The position numbers and the translations under genes were made by a program. Under the pieces are notes generated by a model. That model was not told the origin of the DNA, made no database searches, and saw only the letters and a program-made list of their open reading frames with translations. This document shows positions 48,624-60,045 of a stretch of 64,000 bases of DNA, one piece after another; position 1 is the first letter of the stretch, and each line of letters starts with the position of its first letter. This DNA comes from Lycium barbarum. Lineage: Eukaryota; Streptophyta; Magnoliopsida; Solanales; Solanaceae. Where the stretch lies: contig NC_083339.1 of NCBI RefSeq assembly GCF_019175385.1, positions 29,231,637 through 29,295,636 of the forward strand. The letters are read 5' to 3'.

Positions 48624-48720
48624 GCTTGTGAATCCCCTCTTTCAGCTGCAACAAGTAAGGATCATTAAACTGTTTCTCCTTGACTTCAACCACTAAAGAA
48701 GAAAGGGCTCTATTCTAAAC
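47619..48720 (-). pseudogene. Integrase N-terminal region of element D (duplicated)
   Basis: Upstream copy: LRYRGRLCVPDVDGPRERIM, then NSRYFIHLGSTKMYHDLKEI, CLNCQQVK zinc finger and the first catalytic aspartate segment (GFVSGLPR). The downstream copy repeats this with HPCSTKIYHDL and MDFVSGLPHS. The upstream copy has a stop at 48346 and loses frame at the duplication junction; the downstream copy shifts frame near 47640 before the VSIILDRGAQFTANF segment. The protein could not fold as one integrase. Confidence 0.88.
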
Positions 48721-50249
48721 AACTACACCACCATCCTCGGAGTCCAAAAGTCAAACTCCAAGACTAGCCAAACGGTGAACTTCCTTGGTCATAACTCTCT
48801 TATCTGCATCAATGTGGGCTAAACTCCCCATGGAACGCCGACTAAGAGCATCAGCTACAACATTCGCTTTCCCCGGATGATAAAGAATATCCATGTCATA
48901 ATCCTTAAGCAATTCGAGCCATCTTCTTTGCCTAAGATTCAGCTCCCTTTGCTTGAAGATATACTGCAGGCTTTTATGATCTGTGAAAATATCAACATGC
49001 AATCCATACAAATAATGACGCTATATCTTAAGTGCAAAAACTACAGCTGCTAACTCTAGGTCATGAGTCGGATAATTCTTTTCGTGAACCTTGAGCTGAC
49101 GAGATGCATAAGCTACAACCTTACCATGCTGCATTAAGACAGATCCGAGACCAACTCCTGAAGCATCACAATAAACAACAAACCCTTCAGTTCCCTCTGG
49201 CAGCGTCAAAATTGGAGCAGAAGTCAATCTCTTCTTCAACTCTTCAAAGCTTCGCTCACAAGCATCTGACCATTGAACTTAACTTTCTTCTGCGTCAACT
49301 TAGTCAACGGAGCAGAGATAGAGGAAAATCCTTTTACGAAGCATCGATAATAGCCCGCCAGACCCAAAAAACTTCTTATATCAGAAACTGAGGTGGGTCT
49401 GGGCCAACTCCTTACGACATCAATTTTCTGAGAATCAACTTTAACACCTTCACCTGAGATCACATGGCCTAAGAACGCCACTGACTTAAGCCAAAACTCA
49501 CACTTTGAGAATTTTGCAAAAAGTTCGCGATCTTTAAGAGTCTGCAACACTATTCTGAGATGTTCTGCATGATTAGCCTCATTACGGGAATACACCAAAA
49601 CATCATCAATGAAGACAATGATGAATAAGTCGAGATAAGGCTTGAAGACCCTGTTCATAAGATCCATGAAAGCAGCTGGCCCATTTGTCAACCCAAATGA
49701 CATAACAAGAAATTCAAAATGGCAATAACGGGTTCTGAAAGCGGTCTTCGAAATATCAACTTCCTTAACCTTTAACTGATGATAGCCTGATCTGAGGTCA
49801 ATCTTGGAATAACATTGGGCGCCCTGCAGTTGGTCAAATAAGTCATCTATTCGAGGAAGAGGGTACCTGTTCTTAATGGTGACCTTTTTCAACTGACGGT
49901 AGTCTATACACATACGTAAGGAACCATCCTTCTTTCAAAGAAATAAGACTAGCCCACCCTAAGGCGAAACACTAGGCCTAATAAACCCCTTGTTAAGAAA
50001 ATCTTTCAACTGGGCTTTTAACTCTTTTAACTCTGCTGGATCCATTCTGTATGGCGGAATAGATATCGGCTGAGTATCGGGAAGTAGATCAATTCCAAAT
50101 TCTATCTCCTTGTCAGGAGGGACTCCTAGAAGATCTTCGGGAAAGACCTCTGGAAATTCATTTACAACTGGGATGGACTGGAGAGTTGGAGTCTGGGCAT
50201 TTGAATCCTTGACTCGAACTTGGTGGTAGATATAACCTTTGGAAATCAT
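48721..50249 (-). pseudogene. Reverse transcriptase-RNase H of element D
   Basis: On the minus strand from VVNEFPEVFPEDLLGVPPDK and IPPYRMDPAELKEL (50249-49959), past an in-frame stop, to [39 protein letters not shown] (first catalytic Asp) and FIDDVLVYS (catalytic pair) in 49913-49236. RNase [21 protein letters not shown], then [17 protein letters not shown] and [21 protein letters not shown] frameshift (about 49250), TAG for Trp (49019) and further stops (48750, 48720) inactivate it. RT is otherwise well preserved. Confidence 0.92.
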
Positions 50250-50306
50250 TTTTCTGGCTTTTAGATAAGAAATAAATCTACCCCTGGGTACTACTGAATT
50301 ACCCTC

Positions 50307-50966
50307 TCATTCTATGACTGGCTTATTAGGAAACTCGAACCTTACCACCTTAGTTCTACAACATACTGTGGCATAACATGAAGCTAACCAGTCCATACCC
50401 ATGATCACATCAAAGTCTACCATTTCTAATTTCACTAAATCAGCTATGGTTCTGCGGTGATAGACTAAAACTGGGCAACCCCTATAAATACGTCTAGCTA
50501 TGACTGATTCCCCAACTAGGGTGGACACCTCAAAGGGTTCATACAATTTTTCTGGTTCAATACCCAACTTTTTAGCAACAAAAGAGGTTACATAAGATGA
50601 GGTGGATCCTGGGTCAATAAGGACATATACTTCAAAAGTGAAAACTGTGAGTGTACCTGTGACAACATCTGCTCTAGCCTCTGTATCTTGACAACCTGTC
50701 AATGCATACAAACGGTTCTGACCACCGCCTATATTGTCGGACCTTGCCGTGCCACACCCCTGCTGGGCCTGATTGTGACGAGGAGCTGCTAAATTTATGG
50801 ACTGCGTCACATTACCTCTAGTACCCTGTCTGGCTGATGGACAGTCTTTCTGAAAATGGCCCTTCTGACCACATCTAAAGCAGGCATCAGTACCCACACG
50901 ACATTCACGTGAGTGTTTCCTGTTACACTTGCCGCATATCGGATGAGTATAAGTCGACTGACCCAC
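50307..50966 (-). pseudogene. Gag nucleocapsid and protease of element D
   Basis: 219 aa open frame. CCHC zinc knuckle CFRCGQKGHFQKDC (intact), preceded by CGKCNRKHSRECRVG. Then protease: VYVLIDPGSTSSYVTSFVAK, FEVSTLVGESVIARRIYRGC and VDFDVIMGMDWLASCYATV. A TGA at about 50305 separates it from the RT frame. Confidence 0.9.
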
Positions 50967-51136
50967 ACTAGCCTGAGAGTAAGAACTTGATGGCCTGAAA
51001 TTCTGCTTCTTATCATTACGGAACTTGGGAGTGGGGCACTTGCTATGGACGGAGCAGGTCCTGCTGACCTGTTCTTAAAGAGTTTCTTGTTTCCGTTCCC
51101 GCTGAACTGTCTGGTAGACTTGACCCTCTTGTTGAA

Positions 51137-51940
51137 CTACTTTTCTTTCTCTTTCTGCAAGGTTTCCTCCTCCTTTAGCCTTGTCTCATTGCCCTGTACA
51201 AAAGTAACCATCTTGGAGATGGTCATTCCCCCATTCTGTGCAGCAATGTTGGCCCCATCATACAAATGGGAATCAAGTCCTCCAACAAACCTCCTCACTC
51301 TCGCCCTCATAGCTGGTACCATATGTGGAGCATGCTTAGCCAGACTGAAAAATTCCAAATAGTAGTCCTGACCTGACCTGCCATTTTGCTTAAGCTTCAG
51401 AAATTGCTCAGCCTTAGCCTCTCTGACTTCTATTGGCATGAAGTGATCCAGGAATGCGCTTGTAAATTCATCCCATGTAGCGTCAGGTGCATCCTCACCT
51501 CGGGATAATTCCCAAGATTTATACCAAGTGTTAGCAATGCCCTGTAGCTGATAAGCTCAAAAAGTAGCTGCTTCGATTTCTGTAACTGTCATAATCCTGA
51601 AGATCTTTTGGAGAGCATCAATGTAGTCCTGAAGGTCCTCCTCTTTCTTTGTCCCCGTAAAGACTGGGAGATTCATTCTGAGAAAGTCCTTAGTCTTAAA
51701 AGACTCTCTATTGCCTCCTGAACTTGACCCAGATTCCTGACGTTGGGCCTGATCTGCTACCAGTTGTGTGAGCATATTGATAACATTCCTAACATCCCCA
51801 TCCGAATCACTAGGAGGTGTAACTGTAGGAGCAGTTGGGGCTGCTGTCTGAGTCGGAACTGTCTCTTCGCGAGTTGCTTCCGCAGTAGCCCCTTGGCTAG
51901 TGGCTGTAGCCTTTCTGGTGTATTTCCTTTTCGCAGGCAT
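51137..51940 (-). pseudogene. Gag capsid region of element D
   Basis: ATG at 51940 (MPAKRKYTRKATATSQG), a Thr/Pro-rich linker, then FLRMNLPVFTGTKKEEDLQD and YIDALQKIFRIMTVTEIEAA. A TGA at 51554 interrupts; the frame resumes with AYQLQGIANTWYKSWELSRG, FTSAFLDHFMPIEVREAKAE and the FLKLKQNGRSGQDYYLEFFS stretch. It loses frame near 51040 before the zinc knuckle. Confidence 0.88.
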
Positions 51941-52139
51941 TTTCTAAAAATACGTACACACACGAATTAGAAAGGCATCCTAAAAGTACTGCTCTAACTG
52001 CACGATCTAGAATACGAAAGAAGTAAGACAATCCTGAATGTCTTGGTGGTCAACTATTTATATGTATGGGGCCCTCACACATATAAAAGTGACCCCACTG
52101 GACACAGTTTCATAGACTCCCTAAAGACACTTGAACCTA

Positions 52140-52152
52140 GGCTCTAATACCA
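52140..52152 (-). promoter_or_regulatory. Primer-binding site of element D
   Basis: Minus strand TGGTATTAGAGCC, one base different from the initiator Met-tRNA complement TGGTATCAGAGCC, five bases after the 5' LTR end. Confidence 0.8.
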
Positions 52153-52157
52153 AGCTT

Positions 52158-54354
52158 TTTCACGCCTCGAACCATGGCCTGGGCGTAACACGACACTCGG
52201 TGCCTGACTGCATGTGACCGAGCGAACCACATGGCTTGCTGAATCATCATGAGGCATACATGAGCGGAATAAAACATGAAGTGCATGATGAGCTTTTATA
52301 AAACATAGTAAGTCATAACATTAAACATAAGTACTTGATTAAGTCTTGAATGCGGACAATATCACAAATGAGCCAAACCGGCTAACCAACTCTGGAAGTC
52401 TAACATGACACTTGTCTTGTCTATGAAACCTCTAACATGAGTCTGAAAAACACGTAACATACTTGCAGGGAAAACGCCCCCAGCATACCTTTTGGTGCAA
52501 AACTAATTAAATAAACACAATATCTAAACCCCGAATGAGATGGGGCTCACCAATAAGCTGGTACGTGCAGATCCTAATGAGAAGAGGCGTCATCCTGTAA
52601 ATCCATACCTGCATCGTAAAATGCAGGCCCCCGGGCAATAAAAGGGGACGTCAGCACATTGAATGTACTGGTATGTAAAGCAACTGAAAGAAATAACATG
52701 GGACAGGGAATAACATGATAAGAACTGAAACTGAAAACCTGGACATGAACATGAGCATGAGCATGGGTACAGATATATATATATATATAAACCGACACAT
52801 TTCATAAGTAAAACATGATAAGTAGGGAGAGCATTTCATAAACCGACACATGATATCACCACATGGATACGTGGAGTCTGGTACCTCACCGGACCAGTAG
52901 AGCCCCCATACCTTGCTAGGGTATAAGGTGGTGGTAACGTGCCTGATGGATCCATTCAGTGTAAAATTAAGGTATCGTCCTAACTGGGCGGAGCGATCCT
53001 TGTCCTACGGTAGCTACGTAGTTTCAGACTATCTGAGACTTCTCGGTAATTCGTGCAACTCCCAAAAATATGAACATAATATAGTTGCCTAAGAAGCCCA
53101 TGATTTTTGTGAAATAACTTGTAATCATGATTTCACGAAGTAACTTGTAACATAGCTCTTATCATGGTTTCATGAGATAACTTGTAGCATGGTTTCATGA
53201 AATAAATTGTATTTAGCATGAATATTTCTTGTATCATGGCATGAAAGTAATTATATGATTTAACTGCATGAAAACTTGTAGACATATAGGATATTCATGA
53301 AATAATCATTCTTAGTCAAAAACATGCATGCAAAAACCCATGGAATACAAAATATGGGTTTTCATGGATTACAGACAGATTCTCAATAATTATATGGAGT
53401 TATTAAGAACACAATGGTAGAATAATAGTAATTCATACATAATCTATTCATGGACATGGACCTAGGGTTATCATGAATATGGTGTAGAAACCCTAGTTTT
53501 AGTAGATGATAATAATTTATGGATTATGAGGCGTGCGGAAGACCAATGATGTTCCCACACGTAGATAGTAACTCTACATACCTGGTAATGCTCTAAACTC
53601 AAATGAAAGACTTTAACTTTGAAGAAAATTTCCAAAATCTTGAATCTTGAACCTTGAGATGGGTTTTCTTGAAAACCCTAGATTTGGAACAATGATTTCT
53701 TGCTTAGATTATTATAGTATATGTTAGAATTCAGTTGGAAGGGTTTGGATTGACATACCTTGATGTTTTGGATTATTGCTAGGGCTTGGAATTGTGAATA
53801 ATGAAATAAAAGAACTCAAGGCTTGAATTTATACAAAACTGAGGCGGAAATTATATGGACATATTATACGGTCCGTATAATATGACCATATTTTATCATG
53901 GCACAAAACAGAACGTCGGGTTGAGGTTTCGTGAAGTACGGACGACTTATACGGTCCGTATAAAATTATATGGGCCGTATAAGTAGTTCGTATAACATGA
54001 CCAGTGAACGGACTACTCTGTACTCCTTCAGTAAAATGGCCATAACTTTTTGTACAGATGTCCCCTTGACCCCCATAATATACCATTGGAAAGATATTTC
54101 AAAGGGATACAACTTTAATTCAGGAAGTTTTCCCTAATTCCTAATTAATAAAAGCGTTATGGTTGTTGGAAGTAAGACCTTCTACAAACTCACTTGCAAA
54201 CATGCCCCGTAGAGTGGCTTCCAACTTTGCTTTTCCCAAAGAAATTTCTTATGACTTGATTAGTTTTCAAAACACTTCTTATAACCCTCATATTAGTTCC
54301 ATTATATTATCATCTTATGAGTCAAACCTTCGCCCGAAGCTACGAGGTGTTACA
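52158..54354 (-). mobile_element. 5' LTR of element D
   Basis: 2,197 bp. Same features as the 3' LTR: palindromes 53860-53992 followed on the minus strand by a TATA box TGTATAAATTC (53825-53835), and the twin hairpin (52611-52681). Its inner end reads tttcacgcctcg where the other LTR has tgtcacacctcg. Confidence 0.9.
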
Positions 54355-54359
54355 GCTCC

Positions 54360-55228
54360 TTGTGAATGTGTATTGATTATAGGCAATTGAATAAGGTGAC
54401 CGTGACGAATAAATACCTACTCCCGAGAATTGATGACTTGTTTGATCAGCTACGAGGTGCCAAATACTTCTCAAAAATAGACTTGAGATCGGGATATCAT
54501 CAAGTTAGGGTGTAGGAGGAAGACATTCCGAAAACGGCATTCAGAACCAGATATGGGCATTATGAGTTCCGTGTTATGTCATTCGGATTAACTAATGCTC
54601 TAGCTATGTTCATGGACTTGATGAATCACGTATTTAGGCCCTTTCTAGATCTGTTCGTGATTGTATTTATAGATGATATTCTGGTTTATTCACTGTCAAA
54701 GGAGGAACATGCAGAACATTTACGAGCAGTGCTTAGAGTCCTTCGAGACAAAGAGCTGTATGCTAAGTTCTCCAAGTGTGAGTTCTGGTTGAACTCTGTG
54801 GTTTTTGTCGGCCACATTATTTCAGATGAAGGCATTAGAGTGGATACTCAAAAGACTGAAGCTGTAAAGAATTGTCCAAGGCCCATGACACCAACAGAGA
54901 TATGTAGTTTCTTGGGTCTGGCTGGTTATTACAGAAGGTTCGTAGAAGGGTTTTCTTCTCTTTTGTACCCATTGACCAAGTTGACTCATAAATCAGTCAA
55001 GTTCCAGTGGACAGATGCATGCGAGCGGAATTTTCAGATATTGAAGGACAAGTTGACCTCAACACCCATCTTGAATCTTCCAGAAGGAATAAATGGCTAT
55101 GTGATATATTGTGATTCTTCGGGTATTGGTTTGGGATTTGTATTGATACAGCACGATGAGGTTGTTGCCTACGCTTCTAGATCTCGAGTTAGCTGCGGTG
55201 ATCTCGAGTTAGCTGCGGTGATCCATGC
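54360..55228 (+). pseudogene. Reverse transcriptase of element C, continued
   Basis: Resumes exactly at the gctcc target duplication. It reads [33 protein letters not shown] then TAG (54513), [20 protein letters not shown] and FIDDILVYS (catalytic pair, about 54669). Thumb and RNase H start follow: [20 protein letters not shown] and [20 protein letters not shown]. Near 55182 the usual QLK...HD segment is deleted and a 20-bp duplication of the LELAAVI codons is present. Interrupted at 55228 by solo LTR E. Confidence 0.9.
55182..55223. repeat. 20-bp tandem duplication with adjacent deletion in RT of C
   Basis: The unit tctcgagttagctgcggtga occurs twice head to tail. It replaces about 13 codons that lie between YASR and LELAAV in the related elements D and F. 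Confidence 0.85.
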
Positions 55229-58032
55229 TGTCACGACCCAACCCCGTGGGCCGTGACTAGTGCCCGAGCTGGACACCCGTACACACTCACTTACCAGAAT
55301 CGGCATACAAATAGCTTATCCAGATACGAAGGTCAGACGTCGTCTCAAGCGGTCATATATAAACAAATGTATCACACATAAGCCGGCAAGGCGGTCGTAA
55401 AACACATCGCCCCAAAAATATATATATGGATATACATACAAACCGATAAGGCTGTCACAGCAAATGGAACCGCTTAAGAAATAAACCATATTAACATATC
55501 TGGACATCAACGACCCATGACCCACATTCATGTCTACAGGCCTCTAAGAGTAACAAAAGTATCATATGGCGGGACAGGGCCCCGCCGTACCCCGGAATAT
55601 ACATACATATATACAACGGAAAAGTCTGTACCAGAATGTTGGCTCCAAACAAGGGGAGCACTCAAAAACAGCAGAATAGGTGTACTAAGCTGGCGGGTCA
55701 CCAGAACGAGCGTCTGTACCTGCGGGCATGAAACGCAGCCCCCGAAAGAAGGGGTCAGTATGAAATAGGTACTGAGTATATAAAGCGTGAAATACAATAA
55801 TCAGGATCATAACTGAAATAAGAAGTATGGAAAACGAGTACAAGAATCAATATACCAAAATACTTGTTTTTGAAACACAAATAATGCATATCAAAATCAT
55901 GTGTAGGGCTCGGGAACGTGGTCGCCACCCCGTCACTGGCGCCACAGCACATCATACTCCAGAAGATTTCATATCCCCGTAACATCTCCGTAATACATCA
56001 TAGCAACATAACACATCATAACACCATAACATACATAAACGGTACCCGACCTGCTAGTGGGGGACTCGGGGAACCGTAACACATCATACTGCCGAATATA
56101 ACATAGTGCGCACGATGACAAAACCGGCCTGGGACTCGGCGAAGGATATAATAACAGTATGCACGAGCAGAGTAGTGAGAAACTATATGCACATAAATCA
56201 ATTTTTAAGACTCGATGGACAAGTACACCTACCGACACCTGAAGGATCATAAGCACGTTTCGAGTCAATCCGATTTAGTATGAGAAAGTTATGGGCATTT
56301 ACTATAGGAACCTTTACGAATGATTCAAAGCAATCTGAGACCGCCTACGAAAGTTACAAACATTATTCGCTTTAGAACTCTCTAAGAACGTATCGAAGCG
56401 ATCCGAGCTCGTCTATGAAAGTTAGAGACATTATTCGACATAAGACTTTTAAGAACAAAAATTCTGTATACACGTTCATTATCCCATTATGCAAAAGACC
56501 CAAGGACCATAGTTCGTCTATATTAGGAGTGTAACATCAAGAAGTGAATAAGAATCGTCGACATGCTCGGATCTTATGAAAGGAGTTACCCCGAGGTTTG
56601 TATGACATCTTATTTACATCTAAGGCATGCCAAAAGAAAGAAAGGGTAAGCTTTACATACCTTGCCCGCTTCCTAAGCTAATCCCAACTCAAGTCTCGGG
56701 CTCGCCAAGGTCTACAATAACGTCATTAAATACCAAACGTTAACTACAAGTACTTAGGAATTCAATCCTAAGCTAGCACTTGTCTACAAAAATTTGGGCA
56801 GCATTTCCCCTGTAAATTCAACAACCCCGAGAATTCAACTTGGCCAAATCATCAACAACAATACCAACAACCATATTAACGACATCAACAATTAATTCAA
56901 AACACATTCTAACATTAGCAACTCCCTTTTACATAATTCGACGGCATTCCCTTTACTTTCACTTCAACTACATACAATCAAGCTAACACCAATGCTCGCA
57001 CACTCAAATACTAATCCGAAACCATTCAAACAAAACTCAAGAACACTTCAAACAATCCGCACAATATTCAAAATAATCTAACCAATATGCCACTCCACCC
57101 GAAACCTCAAAAATGCAACAATAGCAATAACAACACATTTCCTTCTTTCAAATTCATGAACTACACCAATAATTCACACACTAACAACATTATTTTCCAT
57201 AAATACAAGAAGTGGTATTAATGTCGCATTAGCTTCTAAAACCACTCTCCGACAATCACAACTTCAACTAGAATTATTGAACTTCCATTTTCATCATAGA
57301 ATCCATAACAACAACAACCAAAGTACTAAGTAAAAATTGGTTCATCACTCCTACACAACACAACACATACACAGCCAACACCAACACATAGGGTTTCATG
57401 AATTTCATTCATTTCTACATACTACAACATGCACAAACCACCCATAACATATGAGAAAGGAGATTAAACCTTACCTTTCTTCACTACACTTCTCAACTTG
57501 GCTAGGATGGTAAAGTGCACAAATAAGTGATTTGCTTGCTCCAACAACTACTCTACGTTAAAGAGGACCTTCCAATTGGTTGAATTGCTAGAAGAAAATA
57601 ATTTTTGTGATCAATTTTTCCAAGGTGGTTGTTCGGCTAGCTATGGCCGAATAGTTTTTTTTTTTCTCCAAGGTTCTTGAATTTTCTAAGTGATGAAGAT
57701 GAAGAATATGATAAACTTATCATCTTTTATCTTAATTATATTATGCATCCATGTGGGCTAAGTCCCACACCACACTACACGGCCACTTGGCCCTTTTTTT
57801 TTTTTAAGAATTATTAACTTCCCATAATTCACTTTTAACCCCAAATTTTCCTTAATATTTCCATGAGCCACCTTGTGAATTTCCCTTTTTACCCCTAGCC
57901 TTTCTTAATATTTCCACATCAAAAAATTTCATAAACAACTTGTGTGCTAAACAAGATTAAAATTATAGCCTTGCCCTTAACTTATCGCGGTTATCTTGAA
58001 ATATCCGAATGTACAAAATACGGGATATAACA
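55229..58032 (-). mobile_element. Solo LTR 'E', minus strand
   Basis: 2,804 bp from tgtcacgacccaacccc to cgggatataaca, flanked by a perfect 5-bp target duplication catgc (55224-55228 and 58033-58037). It carries the twin-hairpin box on the minus strand (55718-55784) and the conserved aaaatttgggcagcatttcc box (56790-56811). There is no primer-binding site, polypurine tract or coding region. It splits the RNase H codons of C between IHA and FKLW. Confidence 0.92.
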
Positions 58033-59735
58033 CATGCTTTCAAATTGTGGATACATTATTTATACGGTGTCCATGTTGATATCTATACTGATCACAAGGG
58101 CCTCAAGTATATCTTTAAACAGAAGGACTTGAATTTACGTCAGAGGCGGTGGCTAGAGTTGTTGAAAGATTATGATGACAATATTCTGTACCATCCTGGA
58201 AAGGCTAATGTAGTAGCCGATGCTCTTAGTCATAAATCCATGGGTAGTCTAACCGATATGCAGCTGGAGAAAAGAGAGATAGTCCGTGAAGTTCGCCGAT
58301 TAGCTATCCTTGGAGTTCGGCTGATAGACTCAGGTGATACATGAGTTACAATTCAGGATGCAGCGATGTCATCCTTGGTAGCCGATATAAAGGAACATCT
58401 GTATGAAGATCCTGTTCTATTCCATTATCAGGATACAGTTCCTCAAAAAGAAATGACAACTTTCATGATTACAGGAGATGGAGTGCTCAGGTATCGAGGT
58501 AGATTACATGTTCCTAACGTTGCAGGCCTTCGTCAGCAAGTTATGAGGGAAGCTTATTATTCTCGCTATTCTATCCATCCGGGCAAAACAAAGACGTATC
58601 ATGATCTCAAAGAACTTTATTAGTGGGATGGCATGAAAAGAGATGTAGCGGAGTTTGTTGCTCAGTGTCCAAATTGTCAGCAAGTTAAATAAGAGCATTA
58701 GAAGCCTGGAGGTTTATTACAGGCTATGTAGATCCTAACATGGAAATGAAAGGTAATTAATATGGATTTCATTACAGGGTTGCCCCGTACTCAGCAGAAG
58801 TATGATTCAATATGGGTCATAGTTGATAGGCTTACAAAGTCAGCTCATTTCCTACCTATCAGAACTACTTATTCAGCTGAAGATTATGCGAAGCTCTATC
58901 TTAGAGAGATTGTATGACTTCGTGGGGTCCCTACAACCATTATCTCAGATAGAGGGGAACAGTTCACAGTTAATTTCTGGAGATCTTTTCAGGATGGATT
59001 GCGGACTCAGGTGAGTCTTAGTACCGCTTTTCATCCACAGACCGATGGACAAGCTGAGCGTACTATACAAACCTTTGAGGATATGCTGAGATCTTGTGTA
59101 CTTGATTTTCAAGGTAGCTGGGATGACCATGTGCCTCTTATTGAATATGCTTACAATAACAGTTACTTTTCAAGTATTCAAATGGCTACTTATTAGGCTT
59201 TGTATGGATGAAGATATAGATCCCCTATAGGATGGTTTGATGTTGGAGACAATTAGTGAGTTGGCCCAGATTTGATACAGCAAGCAGTTGACAAAGTGAA
59301 AGTAATTCAGGAAAGATTGCTAGCGGCTCAGAGTTGACAGAAATCCTATGTAGATAATCGACAATGCAAGTTAGAGTTTGAGGTAGGCGATTGGGTCTTC
59401 CTAAAAGTTTCGCCTATGAAAGGAGTAATGAGATTTGAAAAGAAAGGAAAATTAATCCCTCAATACATAGGTCCATACAGAATTATTCGTATAGTGGGTA
59501 AGGTGGCATATGAGTTAGAGCTACCTTCTGCGTTGGAGTCTGTGCATCTAGTTTTTCATGTGTCAATGCTTCGTAAGTGTATTGGGGATCCTTCCAGAAT
59601 TGTACCTGTAGATGATGTTCAAGTCACCGAGCAATTGTCCTACGAAGAAGTTCCCATTGCCATTCTACATAGGCAAGTACGGACACTCAGAACCAAAGAT
59701 GTAGCTTCAGTTAAAGTCTTATGGATGAAATAATA
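58033..59735 (+). pseudogene. RNase H, integrase and chromodomain-like tail of element C
   Basis: RNase H: FKLWIHYLYGVHVDIYTDHK and [20 protein letters not shown]. Integrase zinc finger: HPGKTKTYHDLKEL and CPNCQQVK; core: MDFITGLPR, TTIISDRGEQFTVNFWRSFQ and HPQTDGQAERTIQTF, with the D, D, E residues present. C-terminal: KVSPMKGVMRFEKKGKLIPQ, then FHVSMLRKCIGDPSRIVPVD and EVPIAILHRQVRTLRTKDVA. Stops at 58342, 58621, 58690, 58916 and 59195, among others, make it inactive. It belongs to the same chromovirus-like group as D. Confidence 0.9.
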
Positions 59736-60005
59736 ATCGAGAGGAAATGACGTGAGAAGCGAAAGAAGATATGAAGTTCAAGTACCCACATTTATTTCCA
59801 CCTCCAGAGGAGACTCAGGCAGAGACACCATTTTCCTCAGGTATGTAATGCTTTCTTTGATGTTTTCTTGGTCGTGTATGGCCATGGTGGTTGTTGTTGT
59901 TATTGTGGCCCTGTGAGGTGATATATTTTGGGTTGTTGTGATAGGATGGTAGTGGCATATTACAAGGGAAACTCTGGCGAAAGTTTTGTAGAATCCCCAA
60001 GAGTC

Positions 60006-60045
60006 TAACATTCGAGGACGAATGTTCCTGGGAGGGTGGGGGGAA
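60006..60045 (+). promoter_or_regulatory. Pre-PPT hairpin and polypurine tract of element C
   Basis: aacattcg-agga-cgaatgtt forms a perfect 8-bp stem, followed by the purine-rich tract gggagggtggggggaa and then the 3' LTR. Confidence 0.85.

Larger units (their letters stand above)
44342..54354 (-). mobile_element. Complete gypsy (chromovirus-like) element D, minus strand
   Basis: 10,013 bp with both LTRs (52158-54354 is the 5' LTR, 44342-46550 the 3' LTR), primer-binding site, gag-pol with chromodomain-like C-terminus and polypurine tract. It is flanked by a perfect 5-bp target duplication gctcc (44337-44341 and 54355-54359). Inserted in the RT gene of C. The LTRs differ at a few per cent of positions by eye, so it is not very recent. 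All coding parts carry stops. Confidence 0.93.
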
